Origin: Massilia sp. PAMC28688
GTDB lineage: Bacteria > Pseudomonadota > Gammaproteobacteria > Burkholderiales > Burkholderiaceae_D
Assembly (NCBI RefSeq): GCF_019443445.1
Contig: NZ_CP080378.1
Coordinates: 1,116,001-1,180,000, forward strand
DNA length: 64,000 nt
Reading direction: 5' to 3'
In this document: one piece after another, positions 31,000 through 40,396 of the stretch
Layout of the letters: each line of letters opens with the position of its first letter
Numbering within the stretch: the stretch's first letter is position 1
Position numbers and translations under genes: made by a program
The notes under the pieces: model-generated
What the model was told of the DNA's origin: nothing
Databases searched by the model: none
What the model saw: the letters and a program-made list of their open reading frames with translations, nothing else

Positions 31000-32457
31000 C
31001 TACAGCAGCACGCCCGGGTACAGCTTCGCCAGCGTGAGGCTGGTTACCCGGGTAAGCACATCTTCGAGCTGGAAGACTGCCTTGTCATCCCCCTGGCGCA
31101 GCTGCTGCCACAGGGCAGGCAGTCCAGCACCATGCAGCGCCACCGCAGCTTCGACTTCCGTCTGCCAGAAAGCCGGGGCCTCCCCTTCCACGAAGTTGCC
31201 GCGTCCGCGCCCGAAATGCGCCACCGCCAGGTAGCGCAGCACGGTGGCCACCAGCAGCGTCTGCAGGAACTCGTCGGCAAAGGCGACGGTGGTCTGATTG
31301 CGCTCGGTCCGGGTATTGAAGCCCCATGCGGCACCGGCCATCGTCAGCGCACCCACGATGCCGCCAAGGAGAGCGCCGGCGCCGAAGGTCAATCCTCCTG
31401 CCGCCAGGTCGGCCGACAGGCCCGTGGCCGCACCGGACACGATTGCACCGAGCAATCCCGCCTGTGCCTTGTTGACCGGCGCATTGACCTTGAAATTGTC
31501 ACGCAGCCGAGCATTGATCTTGGGTGCGTCACCCGGGTCGAGCTGGTACAACTTGAGAATGCGCCGCGTGGTCTCGCCAATCTGCACGTTAAGACGCTCC
31601 ACCAGCTCCGCCATCGCCTTCTCGTTGACCTTTTGCTGCGAGGCGCCGGACAGGCCCACCGCCTTCATGGCCGATTGCAGGAACGTTGGATCAGCGCCAG
31701 CTGCCACCGACTGCCTGTCGCCCGCTGCTGCCGCCAGCAGCTCGGCGCTGGCCTGCATCGACTCGGCGAAGCGCTGCTGGTTATTGGCCTGCCATACTGC
31801 CAGCAGCCGTGCGTAGCCGGCCTGGCTGTCAGGCTCGAGCAGCTTGCCGATCGCTTCGTAAAACACCCGTTCATGCACCCAGCAGCGGGCAAACGCATCC
31901 ATGGCCAGCACGCTGCGCACGATGCCATACTGGTCCAGGTGCTCCTGCCAGCGCGCCTGCTCCGCTTGTTCCTCGGCCGCCGGGCGCGGTCGCCCCAGCT
32001 GATTGAGCAGGACCACGACCGGCTTACCGAGCCACTCCAGGATCTTCATTTCCGCCGGCAGGTAGCCGGCATCGCGCGGCGACTCCGACGAATTGACCAG
32101 GTACAGCACCACATCGGCCGATTCCTTGGCCGTGCGCAGGGCTTGCTGGCTGAGCCAGAACGGCTTGTCGCGATAGCGGTCAAAGACCTCGCGCAGGAAC
32201 CAGCCGATCGGGTTGCCGGCCATGGCCAGGCGCCGCAACAGCCGCACCGAGTCGCCAAAGCCCGGGGTGTCCCACAGTTCCAGCACATCGCCCTGCTCCG
32301 TGCGCAGCAGTGTGTGCGACTCGGCCAGCACCGTCACGTGGGCGGCGTCGCGCACCTCGCCCACATCCATGCCCACCAGCGTGCGGGCCAGCGTGGTCTT
32401 GCCGTTATTGGTATGCGAGATCAGCGCAAACTGAATGGTGACGGGATTGTCGTTCAT
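31000..32457 (-). CDS. DUF3482-domain GTPase-like protein
   Basis: A 485-residue protein with an N-terminal G domain: P-loop SHTNNGKTTL (residues 14-23), switch II WDTPGFGDS, but LNQLGRP where NKxD would be expected. Residues about 340-385 form a Gly/Ala-rich hydrophobic hairpin (AGLLGAIVSGAATG, GAGALLGGIVGALTMAG), a likely membrane anchor. Its start overlaps the stop of the DUF2868 gene by 4 bp (ATGA), and both lie on the minus strand. Related G proteins shape or sense membranes, but I cannot name a role. Confidence 0.85.
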   Translation of the reverse strand: MNDNPVTIQFALISHTNNGKTTLARTLVGMDVGEVRDAAHVTVLAESHTLLRTEQGDVLELWDTPGFGDSVRLLRRLAMAGNPIGWFLREVFDRYRDKPFWLSQQALRTAKESADVVLYLVNSSESPRDAGYLPAEMKILEWLGKPVVVLLNQLGRPRPAAEEQAEQARWQEHLDQYGIVRSVLAMDAFARCWVHERVFYEAIGKLLEPDSQAGYARLLAVWQANNQQRFAESMQASAELLAAAAGDRQSVAAGADPTFLQSAMKAVGLSGASQQKVNEKAMAELVERLNVQIGETTRRILKLYQLDPGDAPKINARLRDNFKVNAPVNKAQAGLLGAIVSGAATGLSADLAAGGLTFGAGALLGGIVGALTMAGAAWGFNTRTERNQTTVAFADEFLQTLLVATVLRYLAVAHFGRGRGNFVEGEAPAFWQTEVEAAVALHGAGLPALWQQLRQGDDKAVFQLEDVLTRVTSLTLAKLYPGVLL

Positions 32458-33893
32458 GGCGCCTTCGATACGGGCAACTGGTCCACGGGACGCTGCTGCG
32501 GGTGAATAAGATTGACAACGGTGACCGGTACCTTGTGATACTGGCAGAACTGCTGCCAGTGGGCCACGCGCTCGGCCAGCCGTTCCGGCTCGCTGCGTTC
32601 GGCCAGCGACGATTCATCGAGCAAGGCCGCCACACCGCGCCGGCTGGTGCGCACCAGATGATCGAGGAAAGCGCCGTGATTTTCCTTTTCCGGCGTGGCC
32701 GCAAGATTGAACAGCACGGCGGTAACGGCAATGTCAGGATCGTCCAGCCGCACTTCCTTGAGCGATTCAATCGCTTCCTCGCCATAGGGCGAAGGTGGCC
32801 GCAGCATCACGCGCGCCTGCTCGCCAAGCAGCATGGTGGCCACCTCGGAAAGGCCGCGGTCGCGCGCCTCGTCCACGGTGAAGCTGTAGGGCAGCACGCG
32901 CAGCACGGCCGGCACGCTGACGCCAGCCTGGCCGCCCAGCTTGCGGAAATACGGCTGCTCCAGGTCCAGCGGGAAGTGCGAAGCGAGGCGGCGCGCCTTC
33001 CAGTGGGCCACGGCCGCCAGCACCAGCCGCGGCAGCACCACCAGCAGGAACAGCGTGGCGCCGTACAAGTGCACCCAGCGCGCGCCACCCGACGGCGACT
33101 GCGCCTGGGAGAAGCGCAGCGCCTCGATCTCATCGAGCGTGAAGCCTTCGAGCGGGAACAGCGCCAGGGCCGGTGCAAACATGACCGACAGGATCTGGTG
33201 TACCTGGCCGGCGTCCAGAAACGTGCTTTCCCACCCTGCGCGGTACTCCGACAAGAAGCCACGCGCGTACAGCGACAGCATGGCGCCCAGCGCAAAAAAG
33301 GCGGCCGCCAGGTGCATGGCACGGGCCATGCGCGCACGATTAAGCGGGGCACTGAGTGCGGTCCATTGCGCGGTGAATTCGGCCAGACCCGATGACAGCG
33401 CATGCGGCAGCTTGCGTGGCAGCGAAGCGCCGCGCGACGTCACCCGGCGGCTCCAGCCCGTGGAGCGCGATGGCACGAACATCCAGATCAGCAAAATGAC
33501 ATACACCAGCAGATTCCAGCCGATGATGGCCAATAGCGGCGCGGACAGGAGGTCGACCCGGTGCGGATCGCTGATGCGGTCAAGCCCGGCACCCAGCAGC
33601 AAGGCCACGAACGGCAGCGCCAGCGACAGACCATGCAGGCCGCTGCGGCGCGCCAGGAAGGTGGACAGGGCCGGCGTGCGTTCGCGCAGCCGCTTGAGGA
33701 TCTGTTCGGAGCGCTGCTGCAGGAAGTGTTCCGACGTGACCTCCGACTTGTTTTCGGCCGCCTGCCACTGCGCCAGCTCGCGCGCACTGCGGCTGGCGTA
33801 CATGCGGTCATCCTCGCTGAGCACCTCGCATTTGGAGTCCATGGTTTCAATCGCCCGGACCAGCACCACGTCCCTTGCCACCTGTTCGTTCAT
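32454..33893 (-). CDS. DUF2868-domain membrane protein
   Basis: A 479-residue membrane protein starting at the ATG at 33893 (MNEQVARDVVLVRAIETMDS), with an AGGA-like site upstream. It has about five or six hydrophobic helices (LPFVALLLGAGLDRI, LLVYVILLIWMFV, MHLAAAFFALGAMLSLYARG, LFLLVVLPRLVLAAV) and a soluble C-terminal half with LPYSF, VAHWQQFCQYHKVPVTVVNL. The DUF2868/DUF3482 pair is recurrent in proteobacteria by my recollection of the families. Tight coupling (4-bp overlap) implies the two products work in a complex. Confidence 0.85.
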   Translation of the reverse strand: MNEQVARDVVLVRAIETMDSKCEVLSEDDRMYASRSARELAQWQAAENKSEVTSEHFLQQRSEQILKRLRERTPALSTFLARRSGLHGLSLALPFVALLLGAGLDRISDPHRVDLLSAPLLAIIGWNLLVYVILLIWMFVPSRSTGWSRRVTSRGASLPRKLPHALSSGLAEFTAQWTALSAPLNRARMARAMHLAAAFFALGAMLSLYARGFLSEYRAGWESTFLDAGQVHQILSVMFAPALALFPLEGFTLDEIEALRFSQAQSPSGGARWVHLYGATLFLLVVLPRLVLAAVAHWKARRLASHFPLDLEQPYFRKLGGQAGVSVPAVLRVLPYSFTVDEARDRGLSEVATMLLGEQARVMLRPPSPYGEEAIESLKEVRLDDPDIAVTAVLFNLAATPEKENHGAFLDHLVRTSRRGVAALLDESSLAERSEPERLAERVAHWQQFCQYHKVPVTVVNLIHPQQRPVDQLPVSKAP

Positions 33894-34035
33894 GTTTTTC
33901 CTGTTCTTGTATGAAACGACAATATTGAAGGTCCAATTGTGCCGCACTTTGCCCCTGCGTGGCGATACACGGCCAATCGTGGCAGGCCCTGTGCTATCTT
34001 AGCGCGCGAAAACATTGCAACCAAAACACTAGATC

Positions 34036-35070
34036 ATGATATTTCCTGACATCGCGCCGATCGCCAACCCGGACCTGTCCGGCAAACTGCAGCACGCCAT
34101 TGACGTCAAGACCAAGCCGCCCGGCAGCTTGGGGACCCTGGAAACGCTGGCGCACCAGATTGGCCTGATCCAGCAGACGGTCGACGTGCGTATTGATTCA
34201 CCGGCAATCATCGTGTTCGCCGCCGACCACGGCGTGACCGAAGAAGGCATCTCCGCGTTCCCCCAGAGCGTGACCTGGCAAATGGTGGAGAACTTCCTGG
34301 CAGGGGGCGCGGCCATCAACGTCTTTGCGCGCCAGAGCGGCTGCGCGCTCCAGGTGGTGGACGCCGGCGTCAATCATGATTTCGGACCGCGCGCCGGCCT
34401 GGGCGACCGCAAGGTCGGCAAGGGCACGGCCAACTTCGCCAACGGTGCCGCCATGACGGCCTCCGAATGCGCCACAGCCCTGGCGCGCGGCGCGGAGCTG
34501 GCGCAAGCGGTACCCGGCAATGTGCTGGGATTTGGCGAAATGGGCATTGGTAATACCACTGCCGCCGCAGCGCTGATGCACAAGCTGACAGGCGTGCCGG
34601 TGGCTGACTGCGTGGGTGCCGGTACCGGCTTGTCGCGCGAGGGCGTGCTGCACAAGCAGCGCGTGATCGAGGCGGCTGCCGCACGTCACGCAGGCGTGAC
34701 CGAAGCACTGGATATCCTGGCCACCTTTGGTGGCTTTGAAATCGCCATGATGGCCGGCGCCATGCTGGGCGCGGCCGCGCAGCGCAAGATTGTGCTCATC
34801 GACGGTTTTATCGTCACCAGCGCCCTGCTGGTGGCAGCCAGGCTGCAGCCGGCGATCCTGGACTATTGCGTGTTCTCGCACTGCTCGGATGAACACGGGC
34901 ACCGCCGCATGCTGGCCGAACTGGAAGCGAAGCCCTTGCTCAATCTTGGCCTGCGCCTGGGCGAAGGCACCGGCTGCGCGCTGGCCGTGCCGCTGCTGCG
35001 GGCAGCGGTCAACTTCATGCGCGAAATGGCCACCTTCGAGTCGGCCCAGGTCAGCGGAAAATCGGAATAA
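34036..35070 (+). CDS. cobT: Nicotinate-nucleotide-dimethylbenzimidazole phosphoribosyltransferase
   Basis: CobT makes alpha-ribazole phosphate from a lower-ligand base such as dimethylbenzimidazole. It is 344 residues. The start region KTKPPGSLGTLETLAHQIGL and VFAADHGVTEEGISAFPQSV are typical, and the catalytic glutamate lies in LRLGEGTGCALAVPLL near the C-terminus. It is the first gene of the cobalamin locus, divergent from the DUF2868 gene. I see no riboswitch in its 142-bp upstream gap. The next gene cobS is 2 bp downstream. Confidence 0.97.
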   Translation: MIFPDIAPIANPDLSGKLQHAIDVKTKPPGSLGTLETLAHQIGLIQQTVDVRIDSPAIIVFAADHGVTEEGISAFPQSVTWQMVENFLAGGAAINVFARQSGCALQVVDAGVNHDFGPRAGLGDRKVGKGTANFANGAAMTASECATALARGAELAQAVPGNVLGFGEMGIGNTTAAAALMHKLTGVPVADCVGAGTGLSREGVLHKQRVIEAAAARHAGVTEALDILATFGGFEIAMMAGAMLGAAAQRKIVLIDGFIVTSALLVAARLQPAILDYCVFSHCSDEHGHRRMLAELEAKPLLNLGLRLGEGTGCALAVPLLRAAVNFMREMATFESAQVSGKSE

Positions 35071-35072
35071 GC

Positions 35073-35840
35073 ATGCACCAGCTGCGCCTGTTCTTCATTG
35101 CCCTGCAGTTTTTTACGCGCATACCGATTCCACGCTGGGTGGGATTCGAGCAGGCCTGGCTGCACCACGCGTCGCGCTATTTTCCGCTGGTGGGGCTGGT
35201 CGTGGGAGCTGTGGCAGCTACCGTGTACCTGGCTGCATCGCAGCTGTGGCCGGCGCCGGTGGCCGTGCTGCTGTCCAGCGCCGCCTCGATCTACCTGACC
35301 GGTGCCTTTCACGAGGATGGCTTTGCCGACATGTGTGACGGCTTTGGCGGTGGGCTGACGCGCGAGCGCGTCTTGGAGATCATGAAGGACTCGCGCATCG
35401 GCACCTACGGCGCCGTCGGCGCTGGCCTGCTGATCGCGCTCAAATGCACGCTGCTGGCGCACCTGCCTGTAGCGGCAGCGGTGGCCGCCCTGCTGGTGGC
35501 CCACCCGCTCTCGCGCCTGGCCGCGGCAAGCCTGATCTGGCGCCTGCAGTATGCGCGCGATGACGGCAAGGCCAAACCGCTGGCGCAGGAGATGAGCAGC
35601 GCCGAATTTTCCATAGCGCTGGCGTGCGCCATGCTGCCCCTGATCGCCGCCGGCACCCTGGGCTACCTTGCGTGGGCTACCCTCGCCGCATGCGTGGCGG
35701 CGGCAGCCGTCGTAGCCGCATGGCTGGGCATCAAGTGCGTGCGCCGCATTGGCGGCTACACGGGCGACTGCCTGGGCGCCGTGCAGCAGGTGAGCGAAGT
35801 GGCGATTTACCTGTGCATCGCTGCCAGCCTGGCTGACTGA
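35073..35840 (+). CDS. cobS: Adenosylcobinamide-GDP ribazoletransferase
   Basis: A 255-residue integral membrane enzyme that joins alpha-ribazole (phosphate) to adenosylcobinamide-GDP, the last assembly step. The motifs FFTRIPIP near the N-terminus and FHEDGFADMCDGFGGG are diagnostic, and several hydrophobic helices follow. It begins 2 bp after cobT and is followed at one base by the cobC start. Confidence 0.97.
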   Translation: MHQLRLFFIALQFFTRIPIPRWVGFEQAWLHHASRYFPLVGLVVGAVAATVYLAASQLWPAPVAVLLSSAASIYLTGAFHEDGFADMCDGFGGGLTRERVLEIMKDSRIGTYGAVGAGLLIALKCTLLAHLPVAAAVAALLVAHPLSRLAAASLIWRLQYARDDGKAKPLAQEMSSAEFSIALACAMLPLIAAGTLGYLAWATLAACVAAAAVVAAWLGIKCVRRIGGYTGDCLGAVQQVSEVAIYLCIAASLAD

Positions 35841-35841
35841 A

Positions 35842-36381
35842 TTGGAACTGCACCTGGTCCGCCACCCGGCACCGCTGGCCGCACCGGGCATGTGCTACGG
35901 CCGCACCGACGTCGCCGTCGCGCCGGAGGATACGGCGGCCGCAGTGGCACGGCTTCGTCCCCTGCTGCCGGTGGCGCCGCTGTTCACCAGTCCCCTGCAG
36001 CGCTGCGCCATGCTTGCACACTCCCTGAGCGGCCAGGCAATCGTTGACGCGCGCCTGTCGGAGATTGATTTTGGCAGCTGGGAGATGCGCCCCTGGGACA
36101 ACATCGCCCGCGACGAAGTCGATGCCTGGGCCGCCGATGTGGTGCACTACCGCCCCGGCGGCGGGGAAAGCGTGCTGCAGATGGCGCAGCGGATCGCGCA
36201 CTTCCATGACGCGCTGGTGCTGCAGCGAATCGAACGCGGCACCGTCATCTGCCATGCCGGCAGCATCCGCCTGCTGGCCGCCCGCCATCGCGGCCTGGAC
36301 CCGCAAGCGATGGCGCTTCATGCAGCGGCCACGCCCCATGCCATCGCCTACGGCGAGATCGTCGTGCTGCCCGGTGTATAA
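35842..36381 (+). CDS. cobC: Alpha-ribazole phosphatase-like histidine phosphatase
   Basis: A 179-residue histidine phosphatase. The catalytic motif is LVRHPAPL with His8, and the second conserved histidine is in VICHAGSIR. By position between cobS and the cobalamin genes it should remove the phosphate from alpha-ribazole phosphate or adenosylcobalamin phosphate. The start is a TTG one base after the cobS stop (TGA-A-TTG); family homology begins right there, so TTG is the likely start, read by coupling. Confidence 0.88.
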   Translation: MELHLVRHPAPLAAPGMCYGRTDVAVAPEDTAAAVARLRPLLPVAPLFTSPLQRCAMLAHSLSGQAIVDARLSEIDFGSWEMRPWDNIARDEVDAWAADVVHYRPGGGESVLQMAQRIAHFHDALVLQRIERGTVICHAGSIRLLAARHRGLDPQAMALHAAATPHAIAYGEIVVLPGV

Positions 36382-36391
36382 TTGATACGTT

Positions 36392-36584
36392 TTGGTGCCC
36401 GCGTACGTGTCCACGTGCGCAGTTAAACGGGAAACACGACGCCAGTCATGGCCAACGTGTGCTGCCCCCGCAACGGTAAGCAAGTGTCGTGCAGTCGACG
36501 ACGATCCGCCTCACACAGCCACTGTGCATTCGCATGGGAAGGCGAGGCCGGACCACTTGCCAGCCCGGATACCGGCCAGGACAG
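36392..36584 (+). promoter_or_regulatory. Cobalamin riboswitch
   Basis: Conserved parts occur in order: AACGGGAAACACG at about 36425, GCTGCCCCCGCAACGGTAAG at 36461-36480, GCCACTG...GGGAAGGC at 36518-36543, and the B12 box CAGCCCGGATACCGGCC at 36561-36577. It lies between cobC and btuB, 147 bp before the btuB start. I see no clear T-run terminator after it, so control of translation is as likely as attenuation. It does not control cobT, cobS or cobC by position. Confidence 0.95.
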
Positions 36585-36730
36585 GTGGAAGTGTGCGCAC
36601 GGGGATGTTCGCAACGCAGCCTGGCCGTGTCTTCGTGCCGGTCGCGCCGTTGTCTTGTCTTCAGAGCGCATTTCTGTTCAATCTGGCCCACGGGGAAGTC
36701 GGCCGGTTGCTTACTTACTGAAGATTTGCC

Positions 36731-38590
36731 ATGACCTTTCCTGTATCACCCCGCGCGTCCATGACCGCGCTCGCGCTAGCCATCGTATCCCCCTTTGCCC
36801 AGGCCGACATGGCCTCCGCGCCCATCGATGCCATTGTCATCACCGCGTCGCGCGTCCCCCAGGCTGCAGCCGACGTGCTGAGCGACCATGTGCTGCTCTC
36901 GGCCGACGACATTGCCCGCTCGGGCGCCACCAACGTGATCGACCTTCTGCAGCAGCAGCGCGGCATCGAAGTGGCGCGCAATGGCGGGCCTGGCACCAAC
37001 GCATCCGTATTCTTGCGCGGGGGCGACTCCAAGCAGACCGTGGTGCTGGTCGATGGCGTGCGTATCGGATCGTCCACCACCGGCATTGCCAACTGGAGCG
37101 CCCTGCCCCTGGCCAATATCGACCGTATCGAAATCATCTACGGCCCCCTCGCCACCATGTACGGTGCCGATGCGATTGGCGGCGTGATCCAGGTATTCAC
37201 CCGCCGTGGCGCGGGCGAGCCACGCCTGGCGGCCGGCATCAGCGCAGGCAGCGAGAAACACCGCGCCATGGACGCGTCCATCCACGGCGGCACCGGCCGC
37301 ATGCATTTTGCCGTCACCGCCGCGCACGATGAGGAGGAAGGATTCTCGGCCACCGTCCCAGGGCAGTTCTCGTATAACCCGGATAATGACGGCTACGCGA
37401 AAACCAGCGCCAGCGCGCAGGCGGGCTACAGGTTCGATGAGCGCCATGAAGCAGGCCTGCTGTTCATGGCAAGCCGCATGGACGCCCAATATGATGCAGG
37501 CGCCGGCAGCTTTGACGCCCGCAGCGAGCAGGAATTGAACAACGTGGCGCTGTACACGCGCCACCAGTTCACGCCGGTGTGGCAGCTGCGACTGCAGGCG
37601 GCACGTGCCGACGACAAGGCGCGCACCTTCGCCAACCCGTCTGCCACCGGTATCAGCAGCGTCGATACGCGCCAGACCCTGTACAGTGCCCAGAATGACA
37701 TTGCGCTCGGCCGCGACCTGCTGCAGGTGTTGCTGGAACGCCGGGAAGAGGACGTCGTGGCCAGCTCCACGGCGGGCCTCACGCGCGGACGCACCACCAA
37801 TTCGGGCGCGGTGTCGTACTCGCTCAGGCGAGGTGCGCACATTGCCACCGCCAGCGCGCGACTGGACGACAGCTCCCAGTATGGTTCGAAGAGCACGGGC
37901 GGCCTGGGCTACGGCTACCGCATCACGCCTCACCTGCGCGCCAACGCGAGCATCGGCAGCAGCTTCCGTGCGCCGACCTTCAATGAGTTGTACTTCCCGC
38001 GCTATGGGATTGCCAGCAACCGCCCTGAAACCGGGCGCAATGCGGAGGCAGGCCTGGCGTACAACGGCGGCGCAGTGGAAGCGTCGACAGTCTATTACCG
38101 CAACCGCCTCACGGACCTGCTGGTCAATGCCCCGCGCTGTCCAATCGAAGTGGCCACCCATCCCTTTGGCTGCGCCTATAACATCAACGAAGCGACGCTC
38201 TCGGGTCTTTCCATGGGTGCGCGCGCGACGCTGGGCCGGGTGGACCTGCGCGGCACGGTCGATTTCCAGAATCCGCGCGATGACACCACCGGCAAGCAGC
38301 TGGTGCGCCGTGCGCGCCGCCATGGCAACCTGTCGGCCGAATATGCGGGAGCCACTTTCTCGGTGGGCGCCTCCCTGCACGCTTCGGGCAAACGCTTCGA
38401 TGACCTGGCCAATCGCACGGTGCTGGGCGGCTATGGTGTACTCAACGTGCACGCCAGCTGGCGCTTTGCCCCTGACTGGAGTGCCTTCATCCGCGCCAAC
38501 AATGTCACCGGCAAGCGCTATGAACTGGCCAGGGGTTATGCTACCGCCGGATCACAGGTTTTTGCCGGCCTCCGGTACGGCACCCGTTAA
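36731..38590 (+). CDS. btuB: TonB-dependent vitamin B12 receptor
   Basis: A 619-residue outer-membrane receptor for cobalamins. It has a signal peptide ending SPFAQA, a TonB-box-like DAIVITASRVP, a plug domain with FLRGGDSKQTVVLVDGVRIG, and RIEIIYGPLATMYGADAIGG. Size, plug phrases and the riboswitch before it identify BtuB. The last residues are FAGLRYGTR, so the C-terminal aromatic usual in barrels is absent at the very end. The btuC ribosome site overlaps its stop. Confidence 0.95.
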   Translation: MTFPVSPRASMTALALAIVSPFAQADMASAPIDAIVITASRVPQAAADVLSDHVLLSADDIARSGATNVIDLLQQQRGIEVARNGGPGTNASVFLRGGDSKQTVVLVDGVRIGSSTTGIANWSALPLANIDRIEIIYGPLATMYGADAIGGVIQVFTRRGAGEPRLAAGISAGSEKHRAMDASIHGGTGRMHFAVTAAHDEEEGFSATVPGQFSYNPDNDGYAKTSASAQAGYRFDERHEAGLLFMASRMDAQYDAGAGSFDARSEQELNNVALYTRHQFTPVWQLRLQAARADDKARTFANPSATGISSVDTRQTLYSAQNDIALGRDLLQVLLERREEDVVASSTAGLTRGRTTNSGAVSYSLRRGAHIATASARLDDSSQYGSKSTGGLGYGYRITPHLRANASIGSSFRAPTFNELYFPRYGIASNRPETGRNAEAGLAYNGGAVEASTVYYRNRLTDLLVNAPRCPIEVATHPFGCAYNINEATLSGLSMGARATLGRVDLRGTVDFQNPRDDTTGKQLVRRARRHGNLSAEYAGATFSVGASLHASGKRFDDLANRTVLGGYGVLNVHASWRFAPDWSAFIRANNVTGKRYELARGYATAGSQVFAGLRYGTR

Positions 38591-38600
38591 GGAGTAGCGC

Positions 38601-39626
38601 TTGCACCCGTTCTTTCGTCGTATGCGCCACCGCGCCGCGGTGGTGATCTCTTCCCTGGCAATCCTGTCGCTGGCCAGCCTGGTGGTGGCCGGCATGACCG
38701 GATCGGTGCCGGTGCCGCTGGCCGACATGCCGGCCGCGCTGGGGGAGCTGGCGCGCGGAAGTAACGGGACGCTGGCCGCAACCCTGCTGGAACTGCGCCT
38801 GTCGCGCGCGCTGGTGGCGTTTGTGACCGGCGCGGCCCTGGCGCTGGCCGGCGTCATGATGCAGGCATTGCTGCGTAATCCCCTCGCCGATCCCTATGTA
38901 CTGGGTATCTCGGCTGGCGCATCGGTGGGCGCCCTCGCCTCGCTGCTGTTCATGGCGGCGCTGTGGGTGATCGACGCGGCGGCCTTTGCGGGCGCGGTGG
39001 CGGTGTCGATGATGCTGTACCTGCTGGCGCGGCGCGACCTGCGCGGCGGCGGCGCGGCCGAAGGCGGCACTTCGCTGCTGCTGCTCACCGGCGTCATCCT
39101 GTCGTCGCTTTGCATGGCCATGGTCACATTGATGCTGTCGATTGCGCCGGAGAGCCGCCTGCGCAGCATGGTGTTCTGGATGATTGGCGACCTGGCGGGG
39201 GCGCCTCTGCGCTGGGTCCCGTGGCTTGTGCTCTTTGCCGGCATCGTCTTTGCGCTGCGTAGCGCACGCTCGCTCAATGTCCTGGCGCTGCACGCGGAAG
39301 CCGCTTCCACGCTCGGCATCAATGTCGGCGCCCTGCGCAAGGGGCTGTTTTTCTGCTCCGGACTGCTGACCGCAAGCGCGGTCACGAGCGCGGGCAGCAT
39401 TGGCTTTGTGGGGCTGATCGTGCCGCATGCCTGCCGCTTTGCCTGCGGGCCGGACCACCGGGTGCTGATCCCCGCCGCCACGCTGGCAGGCGGCAGCTTC
39501 CTGGTGCTGGCCGATACCCTGGCACGCACCGTGCTGGCGCCGCAGCAGCTCCCGGTCGGCGTGGTCACGGCGCTGATCGGCGCGCCCGTATTCCTGTACC
39601 AGCTTCACAGGCTGCACCGCAAATGA
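38601..39626 (+). CDS. btuC: Cobalamin ABC transporter permease
   Basis: A 341-residue inner-membrane permease of the FecCD family. The motif LRLSRALVAFVTGAALALAG and the helices around GLIVPHACRFACGPDHR are typical. I keep the TTG start at 38601 because AAGGAG (38589-38594) lies 6 bp before it and overlaps the btuB stop; the next ATG, at 38622, lacks such a site. Its 3' end overlaps btuD by 4 bp. Confidence 0.94.
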   Translation: MHPFFRRMRHRAAVVISSLAILSLASLVVAGMTGSVPVPLADMPAALGELARGSNGTLAATLLELRLSRALVAFVTGAALALAGVMMQALLRNPLADPYVLGISAGASVGALASLLFMAALWVIDAAAFAGAVAVSMMLYLLARRDLRGGGAAEGGTSLLLLTGVILSSLCMAMVTLMLSIAPESRLRSMVFWMIGDLAGAPLRWVPWLVLFAGIVFALRSARSLNVLALHAEAASTLGINVGALRKGLFFCSGLLTASAVTSAGSIGFVGLIVPHACRFACGPDHRVLIPAATLAGGSFLVLADTLARTVLAPQQLPVGVVTALIGAPVFLYQLHRLHRK

Positions 39627-40396
39627 TCGATACCCGCAACCTGAGACTCACTGTCGGCAGCCGTACTCTGGTCGACAACCTGGACTGGCACGTGGCACCG
39701 GGCGAATGCTGGTGCGTCATTGGCCGTAACGGTGCGGGAAAGAGTACGCTCATGCGCACCCTGGCCGGCCTGCGCGATCCGGACGGCGGCACCGTGTCCA
39801 TCCTGGGCAAGCCGATCGACAAGTGGCCGCTCACCGACCTGGCGCGCCAGCGTGCCTACCTGGCACAGTCGCGCAGCGATGCCTTTGCCTACAGCGCCAT
39901 CGAAACGGTGTTGTCGGCCCGCCATCCCTACCACGCCAACCGCTACTGGGAAGGCAGCGACGACTATCTCGCGGCGCGCGCGGCGCTCGATTCAATGGAG
40001 GTGCTGGACCTGGCCGAGCGCGATGTGCGCACGCTCTCTGGCGGGGAGCGCCAGCGCGTGGCCATCGCGGCCATGCTGGCCCAGGATACGCCGCTGCTGC
40101 TGCTGGACGAACCGGCCAATGCCCTCGACCTGGCGCACCAGGTCAGCGTAATGCGCCTGCTCACACGCCTGTGCCGGGAACAGGGCAAGACCGCCATCAT
40201 GATTGGACACGACCTGGGACACGCACACCAGGCGTCCACCCACGCCCTACTCCTGATGGGCGACGGCGAATGGCTGGCAGGACCGGCCGACGAAGTCATG
40301 TCCGCGCCCATCCTGAGCCGCTACCTGGGCCACCCGATTGAAGTCATCAGCCACGGCACGCGCCGGCTGTTTATCGCCACTGAGGAAGACGAATGA
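39623..40396 (+). CDS. btuD: Cobalamin ABC transporter ATP-binding protein
   Basis: A 257-residue ATPase: Walker A GRNGAGKSTL, signature LSGGERQRVAIA, Walker B LLLLDEPANALD and switch histidine in IGHDLGHA. It pairs with btuC (4-bp overlap). By sequence it could also be called FhuC/FecE-like; the location decides for cobalamin. It overlaps cobO by 4 bp. Confidence 0.94.
   Translation: MIDTRNLRLTVGSRTLVDNLDWHVAPGECWCVIGRNGAGKSTLMRTLAGLRDPDGGTVSILGKPIDKWPLTDLARQRAYLAQSRSDAFAYSAIETVLSARHPYHANRYWEGSDDYLAARAALDSMEVLDLAERDVRTLSGGERQRVAIAAMLAQDTPLLLLDEPANALDLAHQVSVMRLLTRLCREQGKTAIMIGHDLGHAHQASTHALLLMGDGEWLAGPADEVMSAPILSRYLGHPIEVISHGTRRLFIATEEDE

Noticed and set aside
36776..38452. 558-codon minus-strand frame over btuB
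   Set aside because: Composition is typical of an antisense shadow; btuB on the other strand has plug and barrel motifs and a riboswitch before it.
38541..39617. 358-codon minus-strand frame over btuC
   Set aside because: The product is extremely Gln/His/Arg-rich with no domain, while the plus-strand frame is a clear FecCD permease.
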